From contig NZ_OMOR01000001.1 of assembly GCF_900302465.1 (NCBI RefSeq), positions 1,426,001 to 1,490,000 on the forward strand: a stretch of 64,000 bases of DNA. Direction: 5' to 3'. The translations under genes were made by a program, and so were the position numbers. The notes below the pieces were generated by a model that was not told the DNA's origin, made no database searches, and worked only from the letters and a program-made list of their open reading frames with translations. Positions 1-8,713 of this stretch are shown piece by piece. The stretch is from Ascidiaceihabitans donghaensis. Lineage in GTDB: Bacteria; Pseudomonadota; Alphaproteobacteria; Rhodobacterales; Rhodobacteraceae. Every line of letters starts with the position of its first letter. Within the stretch, counting starts at the first letter, position 1.

Positions 1-1
1 C

Positions 2-166
2 ATAGACCATGCGACCCGCGTGCTGACCACGGCGATCGCGTTGGAAACGGGCAAGGGTGATTTCGCTTTGGCGCTGGGTTTGGGGTTTATTCTGATCGGG
101 CTTGCGCTGGTGGTGAACATCGCCATCCATTTCGTGTCCAAGACAGAACGCGAGGGCAAATGGTGA
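2..166 (+). CDS. tupB: Tungstate-type ABC transporter permease, C-terminal end (partial)
   Basis: Only the last 54 codons lie in the window; the gene enters from the left. The visible part has a stretch predicted to be a transmembrane helix (LGLGFILIGLALVVNIAIHF) followed by a short charged tail ending KTEREGKW, as expected for the end of an integral inner-membrane permease. The stop overlaps the start of the ATPase gene by seven bases, so the three genes are translationally coupled. The identification as TupB rests on the two downstream partners, whose binding protein has tungstate/molybdate-type features. The order permease-ATPase-binding protein differs from the A-B-C order implied by the names. 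Confidence 0.75.
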   Translation: MDHATRVLTTAIALETGKGDFALALGLGFILIGLALVVNIAIHFVSKTEREGKW

Positions 167-870
167 TGGCACATCCCTTGGTTTCATTACAGGCTGTGCG
201 CGTCAGAAAACGCGGCCAGATTTTGTTGGGTCCTGTGGATCTGGCGCTGCCCCAAACGGGTGTGACTATTCTGCTTGGTCCGAACGGGGCCGGGAAAACC
301 ACTTTGTTGCGGACACTGCACGGGTTGGAACGCGTGGCGTCAGGCCAGATCGCATGGGCGCAAGATCATAGCTTGGATGCGCAGGCTTTTGTGTTTCAAA
401 CGCCAGTCATGATGCGCCGTTCTGTCTTGGCCAATCTGGTTTATCCCCAGCGCCTGGCCGGAATACCAAAATCCCACGCCGAGGCGGAAGCAAAAGACTG
501 GGCGCACCGCATCGGTCTGCAGGATCAGGTGCAGCAATCCGCGCCGCGGCTGTCGGGCGGAGAAAAGCAAAAACTGGCTTTGGCACGGGCTTTGATCCGC
601 GCGCCCCATGTTTTGTTTCTGGATGAACCCTGCGCCAGTCTGGACGGGGCCGCCACCCGCGAGATCGAAACACTGCTGACGGATGCGCACACCCAAAGCA
701 CGCGTATCATCATGTCCACCCATAATATTGGGCAGGCCCGTCGTCTGGCGTCAGACGTGGTGTTTATGCTGGACGGCAAGGTCTTGGAATATGGGCCTGC
801 CACCACGTTTTTCGAAGCGCCCAAAACGCCTCAGGCACGGGCTTTTCTGCAAGGAGACATCGTCGAATGA
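160..870 (+). CDS. tupC: ABC transporter ATP-binding protein, tungstate type
   Basis: Cytoplasmic ATPase subunit that powers import. Visible motifs are the Walker A loop (GPNGAGKT, near residue 39), the signature LSGGEKQKLALARAL, Walker B (VLFLDEP) and the switch histidine in STHNIGQA. At 236 residues it is a single nucleotide-binding domain with no extra regulatory domain. The ATG at 160 overlaps the permease stop (ATGGTGA), and the gene ends in an ATGA overlap with the binding-protein gene, so all three are one operon. The family assignment is firm; the substrate comes from the neighbour. A phosphate or sulfate ATPase would look similar in isolation. Confidence 0.88.
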   Translation: MVMAHPLVSLQAVRVRKRGQILLGPVDLALPQTGVTILLGPNGAGKTTLLRTLHGLERVASGQIAWAQDHSLDAQAFVFQTPVMMRRSVLANLVYPQRLAGIPKSHAEAEAKDWAHRIGLQDQVQQSAPRLSGGEKQKLALARALIRAPHVLFLDEPCASLDGAATREIETLLTDAHTQSTRIIMSTHNIGQARRLASDVVFMLDGKVLEYGPATTFFEAPKTPQARAFLQGDIVE

Positions 871-1661
871 TAAAAGCGTTTTCTGTTTGGTTGGCCGTGA
901 TGGCCGGTTCTGTTGCGGCCGACGATCTTAAGTTGGCGGTGACCACGTCATTTCATAACTCGGGCCTGTCAGAGGTGTTGTTGCCTGCCATCGCACAAGA
1001 CACCGGCATCACCGTGCATTTGTTGATCGTAGGCACCGGTCAAGCGCTGCGATTGGGGCAGGCGGGGGATGTGGATGCGATTTTGGTCCATTCCAAACCC
1101 GCAGAAGAGGCATTTGTCGCCGAAGGGTACGGCCCGCATCGCCGTGAAATCATGTATAATGATTTTGTGATTGTTGGTCCCGCGCATGATCCTGCGGGTA
1201 TCGCAGATGCGCCGTCTGTGGCCCAAGCCCTGACCCGGATTGCCGAAAGCGAAAATGCGTTTGTCAGCCGTGGTGACGACAGCGGCACCCACAAAAAGGA
1301 GCTGTCGCTTTGGGGTGCGTCCGGGCAGGATGTGCAGGATTTCGGCACATGGTACCGCGCCGTGGGGGCGGGCATGGGCGCTGCATTGAACACGGCATCA
1401 GGCATGAAAGCCTATATTATGGCAGACCGTGCCAGTTGGTTGAACTTCGCAAACAAAGGGGATCTGGCTGTGCTATTTGCGGGGGATCCGGTGCTGTTTA
1501 ATCAATATGCGTATCTGCCCGTTAGCAAATCCAGACACGGTCATGTGCAGGCTGATCTGGCCGCAAAGCTAGAGACATGGTTGGTGTCGGATGCCGCACA
1601 AACGCTGATCGACGGCTACCAGATTGGTGGCGAACACCTGTTCAAGTTCAACGCGGATTAA
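867..1661 (+). CDS. tupA: Periplasmic tungstate-binding protein
   Basis: Extracytoplasmic solute-binding protein of the TupA type, which captures the oxyanion for the membrane subunits. A short signal peptide (about residues 1-18, ending GSVAA) precedes the mature start DDLKLAVTTS. The TTS...SGL segment, the VGTGQALRLGQAGD and HSKPAEEAFVAEG blocks, YNDFVIVGP and SRGDDSGTH are the conserved ligand-pocket segments of tungstate/molybdate TupA/WtpA-like proteins. The start overlaps the ATPase stop (ATGA). The 3' end faces the convergent ABC-like gene only 12 bases away, with no obvious terminator between them. Tungstate versus molybdate cannot be decided from sequence alone. Confidence 0.87.
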   Translation: MIKAFSVWLAVMAGSVAADDLKLAVTTSFHNSGLSEVLLPAIAQDTGITVHLLIVGTGQALRLGQAGDVDAILVHSKPAEEAFVAEGYGPHRREIMYNDFVIVGPAHDPAGIADAPSVAQALTRIAESENAFVSRGDDSGTHKKELSLWGASGQDVQDFGTWYRAVGAGMGAALNTASGMKAYIMADRASWLNFANKGDLAVLFAGDPVLFNQYAYLPVSKSRHGHVQADLAAKLETWLVSDAAQTLIDGYQIGGEHLFKFNAD

Positions 1662-1673
1662 TGGGTCCCGAGC

Positions 1674-4600
1674 CTAAGTGTTCACATAGCCGGCTACGAT
1701 CTGCAGCAATTTGAAGGCCGTGGCGGCGTCATTTTCGACAACGGCCAAAAATTCTTCGACCCCTATGCGCAGGCACTGCAACTCGCCTTTGGCCCGCATG
1801 TCCAATGCGCGCGGTTCTTGCCGGATCAGCCCCAATTCGCCGACCAGCGCACCCGCGCCCACTGTCGCAATCAGCTTGTCTTGCGCACCGTCCTCTGGCA
1901 GCAACAGGTCTGCTTCGCCGTCAATGATCATGTAAGCGCCATCATCCGGCGCGTCATTTTTGTGAAACACATATTCGCCGTCTTGGGCTGTGTACCACCG
2001 CGCCCCGAACGCAAGCAGGCGCAACTGTTTTGCGGCCAAATCAGCAAACATCGGCGCAGATTTCAAAGCGGCAACCTTGCGGGCCAGATCGGCACCCACA
2101 TCGCTGTCTTTGCCATCTTCACTGGTGATCTCACTGCCGACAAGACGGCCGTTTTGAACTTCGATGTGCACATCAAAATTCGATGCATCGTCGAACGTAT
2201 CGTCGATAAAAATCAGCAAGGCGTCAGGCAACAAGCTACGCAGGTTTTCATGCAGCTTTGTGTGGGTTTCAGGACCAAAGCTGGTCAGGACTTTTTCCAA
2301 AATGACGATGTCAGGGCGCTTGATTGTGGCGCGGGTGACGGCCAAGGGTTCCGAGAACATGGCAGACAGGTTCGCGCCGCCCAATGTGATGGGTAAATCA
2401 AACACTAGCTGCAGCACGAGGGGGCTGACACCTTCCGCGTCCAACACTTCAGCGACAACACCACGTAGGTCCTCACCGCGGGTGCCGGCCGCGTCAGAAA
2501 GTTTGCCATATAGCACATTTTCCAAAACGCTTAGACCCATCACATGGGCGTTGGGCTTAATGGGGGCGTAAAGATCTTCCATCTGGTGGCGCAGCGTTTC
2601 GCCGTGGGATTGCCGGATCGAAAGAACGCGGGCTTTGATTTCTTCGGGGAAGGCGGGGCCGATTTGTTCTGCCGAGATCGAAGAAGGCACGCTAAGCAGA
2701 AGGGCCATTTCCTGATCCGTCAGTTTATCGCCGGGGGCGGTGCGGCGGACCAGATCCACGGCGGCATCGTAGACGTCGACGGTTATTCCCAGTTTGCGAA
2801 ACAACGGGTGGTCGGACCCTCCGGGGCCGAAAATCTGGCGCAACAACTCGATCAAGTCGCGTGACAGCATCAACAGGTCTTCGCCCAAATTCATTTCATT
2901 CAGACTACGCAGAAATTCCAGCTTTTCGGCCAGAACATCCGGCGTTAAAACGATGCGCGGTGTTGCAAACAAAAGGTTTTCCCCGATGGGCAGGCTGGGA
3001 TTGTAGGCATCGGGGTCGAACGCATGAACGTAGCGGTCCAGTCCCGCCGCGATGATTGCGTCGCGCACTTTGGGGCGCAGATCAATGAGGGCCTTGGACA
3101 GGTTCGGGTGTGCGGTTGCGTCAAAGCTTTGGTCCATGGCGCGGCGGGCCAAGGCACCGGCGGTGCCCAGTCCCTGAACCAGTTCGTACCACCATTCCCG
3201 CAAATCTGCAGTGCTGCCAACGCTTGCAACAGCGGGATCAACCCAGTCACAGTCCAGCATATCCAGACTGTTGCCCGCCCGTGCCGATTCAGCGGCAAAC
3301 GCAGACGTATCCGCGGCACCAAGAGGCCGGTTTTTAACCGACATCATGATGTTTTCGCCGTAGCTGCCCATGAACATCACAGGGCGCGACGTGGCGTGCC
3401 CGATGCGCGCCGCCAAGGTGCTTTGGTGCAAGTGAGCCAGATCATGCCCGTTCATGGTGATCTTGCCTGCGCTTATCATAGCCTCGCGGGTCAAAACGGC
3501 GGATAGGGCGCGACGGTCTTCTTCGGATGGGGCTGCGATCGCGATGGTAGAGCCTTTGGGGAACGTGGCCGAAATGTCTTCAAGCACCGGATTGCCGTCT
3601 TCGTCGCGCACTGTCACGCTGTCCAACGTGATGTCACCGTTCAGGCTGACCATTGTGTCGGGTTCTCCGTCAAATAGCGCTTCATCGATCATGCCTGTGG
3701 GGGCAAACCGTTCGGTGATCGTTTCCCAGCGCAACTGCATGTCTTGGGATTGGTTGTAGTAGGCTAAAAGCTCTTTCCACGGGCTGGACAGGTCTTTGTA
3801 GGCGGCTAGGGCCGCAACCAAAGCACCCAATGTCACATCGCCCTGAATGACCAGATAGCCGCCGATTGAAAAGAACAGGAAGGGCGTCAGTTGTGTAATG
3901 AAGTTGTTGATAAACTTCATGAAAAATTTCTTTTGGAAGATGATAAAGCGGATTTCAAACAACCGGCCCAACCGGTCCGTGATCATTGCCATCCGGTAAC
4001 GCCAACCGTGGTTCAGGCGTAATGTAGCAGCCCCTGTGGCCCCTTCACCGATTTCGGCAGCTAGGGCCCGCACCTGAATAACGCGTTTTTTGTTCAACAG
4101 GTTGATCTGCTTTTGCAGTCTTGGGATCAGCCAGGCTTGCAACGGGATCAGGGCGCAAGCCGCCAGACCAAAGGCGAAGCTTTGCAGAAACAAGAACCCC
4201 AGAATGGTCAGCATTTGCCCCGCTTGCAGTACAGGTTGGGCCACAGCGTCCCCCATCAATCCGCCCATAGGTTCGGATTCGGCCGTGACCATCGACACCA
4301 GTTCACCTTGGCTGGTGCGTTCGAAATAGGGTTGTGGGAAGCGAAGGATACGCGCGATCAGCGAATAGCGAAAGCGGCGCAAAAGCCGTTCTGCCAACAC
4401 ACCTTTCATGGTGTTGATGCGCATTTTCATAATGCCATGCGCGAACACCGCTAGCAAAAACGCACCACACAGCAGCCACAGGTATTCAATCTGTGTGAAC
4501 GTAAACCCATAGGCCTCAATGCGGCTTTCACCCGAACCAATGGCATCGTTGATGATCTGCTTGGGCAGTTCCAATGTCAGGTACAGCAGCGGAAACAGCG

Positions 4601-4757
4601 TCAGCGTCACCGCCAACAATACCAGTTGATCGCGTTTGGAGTGTTTCCAGATGAAGGCAAAGATCGTGCGGTCGATGGGATCGTCCAATTCATGTCTTGC
4701 GCCAAAACAGGCGTCCGGGCCGCCATCCCCACGTGTGACCCTGCGAAAACTTAACAA
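1674..4757 (-). CDS. Giant degenerate ABC-exporter-like protein with C-terminal cyclic-nucleotide-binding domain
   Basis: 1027 residues. Residues about 50-330 form a type-I ABC exporter membrane domain (six helices; the GELVSMVTAESEPMGGLMGD segment is typical). The following nucleotide-binding domain is degenerate. Where the P-loop should be it has AIAAPSEEDRRALSAV, with no GKS/T. The Walker B region reads RPDIVILEKVLTSF, without the usual DE, and the signature is reduced to LGGANLSAMFSEP. About 300 residues, largely helical and unrecognised, are inserted between the P-loop region and the signature. The last ~120 residues are a cyclic-nucleotide-binding domain (GALVGELGLIRQEPRAL resembles the phosphate-binding cassette). 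It probably senses or scaffolds at the membrane and is unlikely to be an active ATPase; this is inference. The start is a TTG without a clear ribosome-binding site, so the N-terminus is uncertain. Confidence 0.8.
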   Translation of the reverse strand: MLSFRRVTRGDGGPDACFGARHELDDPIDRTIFAFIWKHSKRDQLVLLAVTLTLFPLLYLTLELPKQIINDAIGSGESRIEAYGFTFTQIEYLWLLCGAFLLAVFAHGIMKMRINTMKGVLAERLLRRFRYSLIARILRFPQPYFERTSQGELVSMVTAESEPMGGLMGDAVAQPVLQAGQMLTILGFLFLQSFAFGLAACALIPLQAWLIPRLQKQINLLNKKRVIQVRALAAEIGEGATGAATLRLNHGWRYRMAMITDRLGRLFEIRFIIFQKKFFMKFINNFITQLTPFLFFSIGGYLVIQGDVTLGALVAALAAYKDLSSPWKELLAYYNQSQDMQLRWETITERFAPTGMIDEALFDGEPDTMVSLNGDITLDSVTVRDEDGNPVLEDISATFPKGSTIAIAAPSEEDRRALSAVLTREAMISAGKITMNGHDLAHLHQSTLAARIGHATSRPVMFMGSYGENIMMSVKNRPLGAADTSAFAAESARAGNSLDMLDCDWVDPAVASVGSTADLREWWYELVQGLGTAGALARRAMDQSFDATAHPNLSKALIDLRPKVRDAIIAAGLDRYVHAFDPDAYNPSLPIGENLLFATPRIVLTPDVLAEKLEFLRSLNEMNLGEDLLMLSRDLIELLRQIFGPGGSDHPLFRKLGITVDVYDAAVDLVRRTAPGDKLTDQEMALLLSVPSSISAEQIGPAFPEEIKARVLSIRQSHGETLRHQMEDLYAPIKPNAHVMGLSVLENVLYGKLSDAAGTRGEDLRGVVAEVLDAEGVSPLVLQLVFDLPITLGGANLSAMFSEPLAVTRATIKRPDIVILEKVLTSFGPETHTKLHENLRSLLPDALLIFIDDTFDDASNFDVHIEVQNGRLVGSEITSEDGKDSDVGADLARKVAALKSAPMFADLAAKQLRLLAFGARWYTAQDGEYVFHKNDAPDDGAYMIIDGEADLLLPEDGAQDKLIATVGAGALVGELGLIRQEPRALDMRAKGELQCLRIGVEEFLAVVENDAATAFKLLQIVAGYVNT

Positions 4758-4881
4758 GATCGTGACAAGGGGCGCAAATTGTTTTCCCGATGCCTAGCTC
4801 GTTTTCAAAGGATTTTCATGTGATCCATTGCGAAATGAGATTTGCGTTCCTAAGCTGCGATTACACAGAAAGGCACAAAAC

Positions 4882-5268
4882 GTGGATCAGATAACGCTCA
4901 TGCTGGTGATGCTGGCCTTGTTTCAGGTAAAGCACCTGTTTGCGGATTTTTACCTGCAAACACCCAAGATGCTGTCTGCGGGGGCGACCTATGTCCATGC
5001 GGGTCGTGCGCAGCATGCATTGGTGCATATTGTCGGATCTTTTTTGGTGTTGCTGCCTTTTGGTCTTTTGGCCGGTTTGTCCTGGGGGCTTGTTGTGGGT
5101 CTTTTGGCGCTGGAATGGGTGTTGCACTACCACATCGATTTCGGCAAAGGCTGGTGGTCCAAACGCACCGCATTCACAACCACTGATGCCGGATATTGGC
5201 GCGCCTTTGGTGTAGATCAATTGGCGCATCAATGGACTTATATCGCCATGGTCTGGATGGCTGTCTAA
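4882..5268 (+). CDS. DUF3307-family membrane protein
   Basis: Small integral membrane protein (128 residues from the chosen start). It carries the family hallmark near the N-terminus, a helix followed by KHLFADFYLQTPKM, and later histidines in HALVHIVGS and HYHIDFGK that could bind metal. Two or three hydrophobic segments are visible. The GTG at 4882 is preferred over the upstream in-frame start at 4828 because AGAAAGG lies at suitable spacing and the shorter N-terminus starts right at the first helix. The 3' end overlaps the convergent hydrolase gene by four bases. The biochemical function of the family is not known to me. Confidence 0.72.
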   Translation: MDQITLMLVMLALFQVKHLFADFYLQTPKMLSAGATYVHAGRAQHALVHIVGSFLVLLPFGLLAGLSWGLVVGLLALEWVLHYHIDFGKGWWSKRTAFTTTDAGYWRAFGVDQLAHQWTYIAMVWMAV

Positions 5269-6089
5269 GATTTAAGTGTCGACACGGAACCAAAATCAGG
5301 CATCGGCCTTATAGGACCTGTATCAAGTCGTGTGATGTGTGGCGCGATGCCTTCGGCGAACAGCTGACGCACCAGCGGGTCATGCCCGGGAATGATCAGT
5401 TCAGGCGCAGAGGCCAGTTGGTGCAGCGTCTCGAAACCGTCCAACATGTTTTGCAAGTCCACGACTATGGGAAAGGGTTTGCGTGTCATAACGTTTTCGT
5501 AAAAATGCGCAGCATCTGACGCAAGCACCATAAATCCCGATTTGGTTTTCACCCGCACCGCCTGCAATCCGCGACTGTGTCCGCCTATGCAATGTACAGT
5601 GACCCCGTCGGTCACTTGTGCTTCGCCGTCGTAGAAAAAGACCTTTCCGGCATACAGCCGTTTGATTGCGGTGCAAATGTGGTCGGCTGTGAATGGCATG
5701 CGCAATGTGTCGTGGCACATACACGGGCCTGTCGCATAGGCCATTTCAGCCGCTTGTAGGTGCAGGGCGGCGTTGGGAAACAGATGCAGCCCCCCCGCGT
5801 GATCATAGTGCAGATGTGTGACGATAACGTGGGTGATGTCTTCGGGTGCGATTCCAAAAGGGGCAAGGGCTGCGACAGGATCCAAGCGGATCGGGCGCCC
5901 GCGCGACGCGGCTTCGGTGTCGTCGTATCCTGTGTCTATCAGAATCGCGTCGCTGCCACGCCGCAGCAGCCACATATAATAGTCCATCGGGTGGGGGGCA
6001 TTGTGGTTGTCATCAAAGATAAAGCTGTCGACCCGCGTGCGTGTGTTGCGGTCCGCATATTTTATAGCGTGAATTTCCCAATCGCTCAT
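5265..6089 (-). CDS. Metallo-beta-lactamase-fold hydrolase (AHL-lactonase-like)
   Basis: 274 residues with the zinc-binding motif THLHYDHAGG, downstream histidines (GGHSRGLQ, PGHDPLV) and a DAAHFYEN aspartate, as in the AttM/AiiA-like branch of the fold. That branch includes N-acyl-homoserine lactonases and other lactonases. The gene follows the small monooxygenase gene with a four-base ATGA overlap, so both are probably cotranscribed leftward from the divergent promoter at about 6404-6578. Its pairing across that promoter with a sugar-acid-like dehydrogenase cluster makes a pathway lactone a reasonable alternative substrate to a quorum signal. Family certain, substrate not. Confidence 0.82.
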   Translation of the reverse strand: MSDWEIHAIKYADRNTRTRVDSFIFDDNHNAPHPMDYYMWLLRRGSDAILIDTGYDDTEAASRGRPIRLDPVAALAPFGIAPEDITHVIVTHLHYDHAGGLHLFPNAALHLQAAEMAYATGPCMCHDTLRMPFTADHICTAIKRLYAGKVFFYDGEAQVTDGVTVHCIGGHSRGLQAVRVKTKSGFMVLASDAAHFYENVMTRKPFPIVVDLQNMLDGFETLHQLASAPELIIPGHDPLVRQLFAEGIAPHITRLDTGPIRPMPDFGSVSTLKS

Positions 6090-6403
6090 TGTGTGGCCGC
6101 GTTTGGGTTGGGGTGCGCGCTGACATTCACAAAGGTGCGTACATCTCGTCCCGTCACCAAATGCTGGACGGCCGCGTCAAAGGCCAGAAAGTGGGGCGTT
6201 TTGAGATGCGTTTGAAAGGCTGCGGCGTCTTCATACGTCTCATACAAGAATACTTCGCCGGGTCGGTCGGGATCTGTGCACAGATCAAACTGATGGCAGC
6301 CGGGTTCATTGTGAAACGTGGCGCGGACGTTTTCACGCATCAAGGGCATGAACTCATCCTCGGTTGCGGGATCGAAGTTCAACGTGACAACAACAGCAAA
6401 CAT
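6086..6403 (-). CDS. Antibiotic-biosynthesis-monooxygenase (ABM) domain protein
   Basis: 105 residues with the dimeric alpha/beta barrel pattern of ABM/YgiN-type proteins: MFAVVVTLNF at the start, EPGCHQFDLCTDPDRPGEVFLYETYEDAAAFQTH in pieces across the middle, and KTPHFLAF near the end. Members include quinol monooxygenases and small scavenging enzymes. The ATG at 6403 is chosen instead of the longer frame because the fold begins there and a GAAAGG site sits upstream. The gene is the first of a two-gene leftward unit with the lactamase-fold hydrolase. Its substrate is unknown. Confidence 0.78.
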   Translation of the reverse strand: MFAVVVTLNFDPATEDEFMPLMRENVRATFHNEPGCHQFDLCTDPDRPGEVFLYETYEDAAAFQTHLKTPHFLAFDAAVQHLVTGRDVRTFVNVSAHPNPNAATQ

Positions 6404-6497
6404 GGGCGGCCTTTCATATGACGTCCGGCCCACTCTAAAAGGGGCACCGGTCTTTTTCCAAAACAATTTCGACTTTCGGGATGGCACAGCCAGAAAA

Positions 6498-6511
6498 TAA
6501 TGTATACATTA
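6498..6511. promoter_or_regulatory. Perfect 14-bp palindrome, likely GntR/FCD operator
   Basis: TAATGTATACATTA is an exact palindrome in the AT-rich divergent promoter between the ABM/hydrolase pair (left) and the dehydrogenase cluster (right). Its GTATAC core with flanking AT arms is the usual form of sites bound by FCD-type GntR repressors, and the right-hand cluster encodes such a regulator at 8714-9373. Autoregulation and control of both divergent units is therefore the simplest inference. Confidence 0.65.
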
Positions 6512-6578
6512 ATTTTCAAGTTAAGACTTTGCAATTGTCATCGGCGGGCCAGTTGGTCTGCTCAGATCTGAGGACGTT

Positions 6579-7664
6579 ATGAAACACACATTTGACATCG
6601 CGGTATTTGAAGGCGACGGCATCGGCCCTGAAATCACCCAACCCACAGTCGAGATATTACAAAAGTTGGCGGGACAGTCGGACGCTTATGAATTGACGTT
6701 CAAAGATGCGCCGGCAGGGGCCGCACATTACGCCAAAACAGGTGCATCGTTGCCCGAGGCGTCGATGGATATTGCGCGGCAATCGGATGCAATTTTATTG
6801 TCTGCCATGGGGTTGCCCAACGTCCGTTATGACGATGGCACGGAAATTTCGCCTCAAATCGATCTGCGCAAAGCACTGGTTCTGTTTGCGGGTGTGCGGC
6901 CCGTCACCATCAAGGCCGGCCAAACCACACCGCTGAATTTGCCCGCAGGCCGCGAGGTTGATTTCGTATTGATCCGCGAAAGCACCGAAGGGCTTTTCCA
7001 CACCCAAGGCCGGGGTGAGGTCACGAAAGACGAAGCCCGTGAAACCCTTTTGATCACCCGTGATATTTCCGAAAAACTGTTCAAGTTTGCGTTTGATCTG
7101 GCCAAAACCCGGAAATCCACGGGCCGCAGCCCGGGCAAAGTGACATGTGTAGACAAAGCCAATGTGTTCCGCGCCTTTGCGTTCTTTCGCGAAATGTTTG
7201 ATGCCGAAGCTGCCAAGCACCCCGACATTGCGGCTGACCACGCCTATGTGGACGCAACAGCGCTTTGGATGGTGCAAAAGCCTTGGGATTTCGACGTTAT
7301 GGTTACTGAAAACATGTTCGGCGACATTCTGTCCGATCTCGGGGCTGGCCTGATGGGCGGGCTTGGTTTGGCGCCATCTGCTGACATAGGTTTGGATCAT
7401 GCGGTGTTTCAGCCTTGCCATGGCTCGGCCCCCGATATTGCGGGCCAGAACGCGGCAAACCCGATGGCGATGATTTTGTCGGCGGCGATGATGCTGGACT
7501 GGCTGGGCTTGCGGTATGACAATCCGGTAATGGTTGCAGACGGTGTGCGTTTGCGCGAAGCGGTGGAAACTGTGGTGGCCAAAGGGGCCATCCTAACGCG
7601 TGATCTTGGCGGGACTGCCAGCACGACGCAGGCCGCAGACGCCGTTTGGGGGGCGCTTGCATGA
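6579..7664 (+). CDS. Isocitrate/isopropylmalate dehydrogenase family enzyme (tartrate/malate-type)
   Basis: 361 residues of the NAD(P)-dependent beta-decarboxylating dehydrogenase family. Motifs are EGDGIGPEI at the N-terminus, the substrate-binding region FVLIRESTEGLFH, and YVDATALWMVQKPWDFDVMV followed by TENMFGDILSDLGAGLMGGLG and PCHGSAPDIAGQ. The family covers LeuB, isocitrate, tartrate, homoisocitrate and D-malate dehydrogenases. No leu genes are nearby, and it is coupled to a sugar-type oxidoreductase and a GntR regulator, so a catabolic hydroxy-acid substrate is more likely than leucine synthesis. GAGGACGTT precedes the ATG. Its end overlaps the next gene by four bases. Confidence 0.82.
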   Translation: MKHTFDIAVFEGDGIGPEITQPTVEILQKLAGQSDAYELTFKDAPAGAAHYAKTGASLPEASMDIARQSDAILLSAMGLPNVRYDDGTEISPQIDLRKALVLFAGVRPVTIKAGQTTPLNLPAGREVDFVLIRESTEGLFHTQGRGEVTKDEARETLLITRDISEKLFKFAFDLAKTRKSTGRSPGKVTCVDKANVFRAFAFFREMFDAEAAKHPDIAADHAYVDATALWMVQKPWDFDVMVTENMFGDILSDLGAGLMGGLGLAPSADIGLDHAVFQPCHGSAPDIAGQNAANPMAMILSAAMMLDWLGLRYDNPVMVADGVRLREAVETVVAKGAILTRDLGGTASTTQAADAVWGALA

Positions 7665-8698
7665 CAGCGCAGACCCTTAAGATTGCCTGCGTCGGGGCCG
7701 GTTATTTCAGCCAGTTCCACTATGACAGTTGGCGGCGTTTGAAGGGTGTGCATGTGGTGGGGGCCTGCGATCTGGACAAGGCCAAAGCCGCCGCGAAGGC
7801 TGCGCCTATTGGGGCGCGGGCCTTTGATGATCTGGACAAAATGCTGGCGGACACCAAGCCGGACGTATTGGACGTGATCTTGCCGCCATTGGCGCATGCG
7901 CGGGCCATTCAAAGCGCTTTGGACGCAGGTGTCAAAACCATCATTTGTCAAAAACCCTTTTGCATGTCTTTGACGGAAGCCTGCGAAACAACCACAGCAG
8001 CCCAAGCAGCAGGGGCGCAAATTGTGATCCACGAAAACTTCCGGTTTCAACCGTGGTATCGCTGTATCAAACAGCTGTTGGCCAAGGACGCGATCGGGCA
8101 GGTTCTGCAAATGACCTTTCGCTTGCGCCCCGGTGACGGGCAGGGGGCGATGGCATACTTGGACCGACAGCCATACTTCCAGACCATGCCACGGTTTCTG
8201 ATCCATGAGACTGGCGTGCATTGGGTCGATACGTTTCGCTATCTCTTTGGTGATCCCACAGCCGTTTACGCCGATTTGCGGCGTGTTAATCCTGTGATTG
8301 CCGGTGAAGATGCGGGGGTGGTGATGTTTGACCATCCCAAAGGCATACGCGCGATTTTTGATGGCAACCGCCATCTGGATCATGCCGCAGACAACCACCG
8401 CCGCACCATGGGTGAGGCACTGGTGGAGGGAACGGAAGGCACGCTAAAGCTTTTGGGCAGTGGGGCTGTGATGCACCGGCGGTTCGGGGCGGTGGAAGAT
8501 ACCGAGATGTTGGCCCCCAGCATGTGGCCCGGCTTTGGAGGGGATTGCGTGCATCATTTGCAGGCCCATGTCGTTGATGCGCTGCATAACAAAGGTATGT
8601 TGGAAAACACTGCCTCTTCCTATTTGAAAGTGATAGAGATCGAGCAGGCGATTTACGCTTCGGCGGATGAGGGGCGGAAAATCGCGTTAGACCAGTAA
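7661..8698 (+). CDS. Gfo/Idh/MocA-family oxidoreductase
   Basis: 345 residues. The N-terminal Rossmann fold has ACVGAGYFSQFHYDSW (GxGxxx), and the conserved QKPF (variant of the usual EKP) and HENFRFQPWY segments carry the catalytic-lysine region. The C-terminal half is the sheet domain of the family. The ATG at 7661 is chosen over the track-length frame at 7646 because it overlaps the preceding stop (ATGA) and the shorter N-terminus suits the fold. It is the second gene of a dehydrogenase-oxidoreductase-GntR operon, probably for oxidising a sugar, inositol-like or sugar-acid substrate. The substrate cannot be read from sequence. Confidence 0.84.
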   Translation: MTAQTLKIACVGAGYFSQFHYDSWRRLKGVHVVGACDLDKAKAAAKAAPIGARAFDDLDKMLADTKPDVLDVILPPLAHARAIQSALDAGVKTIICQKPFCMSLTEACETTTAAQAAGAQIVIHENFRFQPWYRCIKQLLAKDAIGQVLQMTFRLRPGDGQGAMAYLDRQPYFQTMPRFLIHETGVHWVDTFRYLFGDPTAVYADLRRVNPVIAGEDAGVVMFDHPKGIRAIFDGNRHLDHAADNHRRTMGEALVEGTEGTLKLLGSGAVMHRRFGAVEDTEMLAPSMWPGFGGDCVHHLQAHVVDALHNKGMLENTASSYLKVIEIEQAIYASADEGRKIALDQ

Positions 8699-8713
8699 CG
8701 CAAAGGCCGTTTT

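Noticed and set aside
5265-6089. Assigning the lactamase-fold protein firmly as a quorum-quenching AHL lactonase
   Set aside because: The HxHxDH motif is shared by many lactonases and hydrolases, and the context points to a metabolic substrate.
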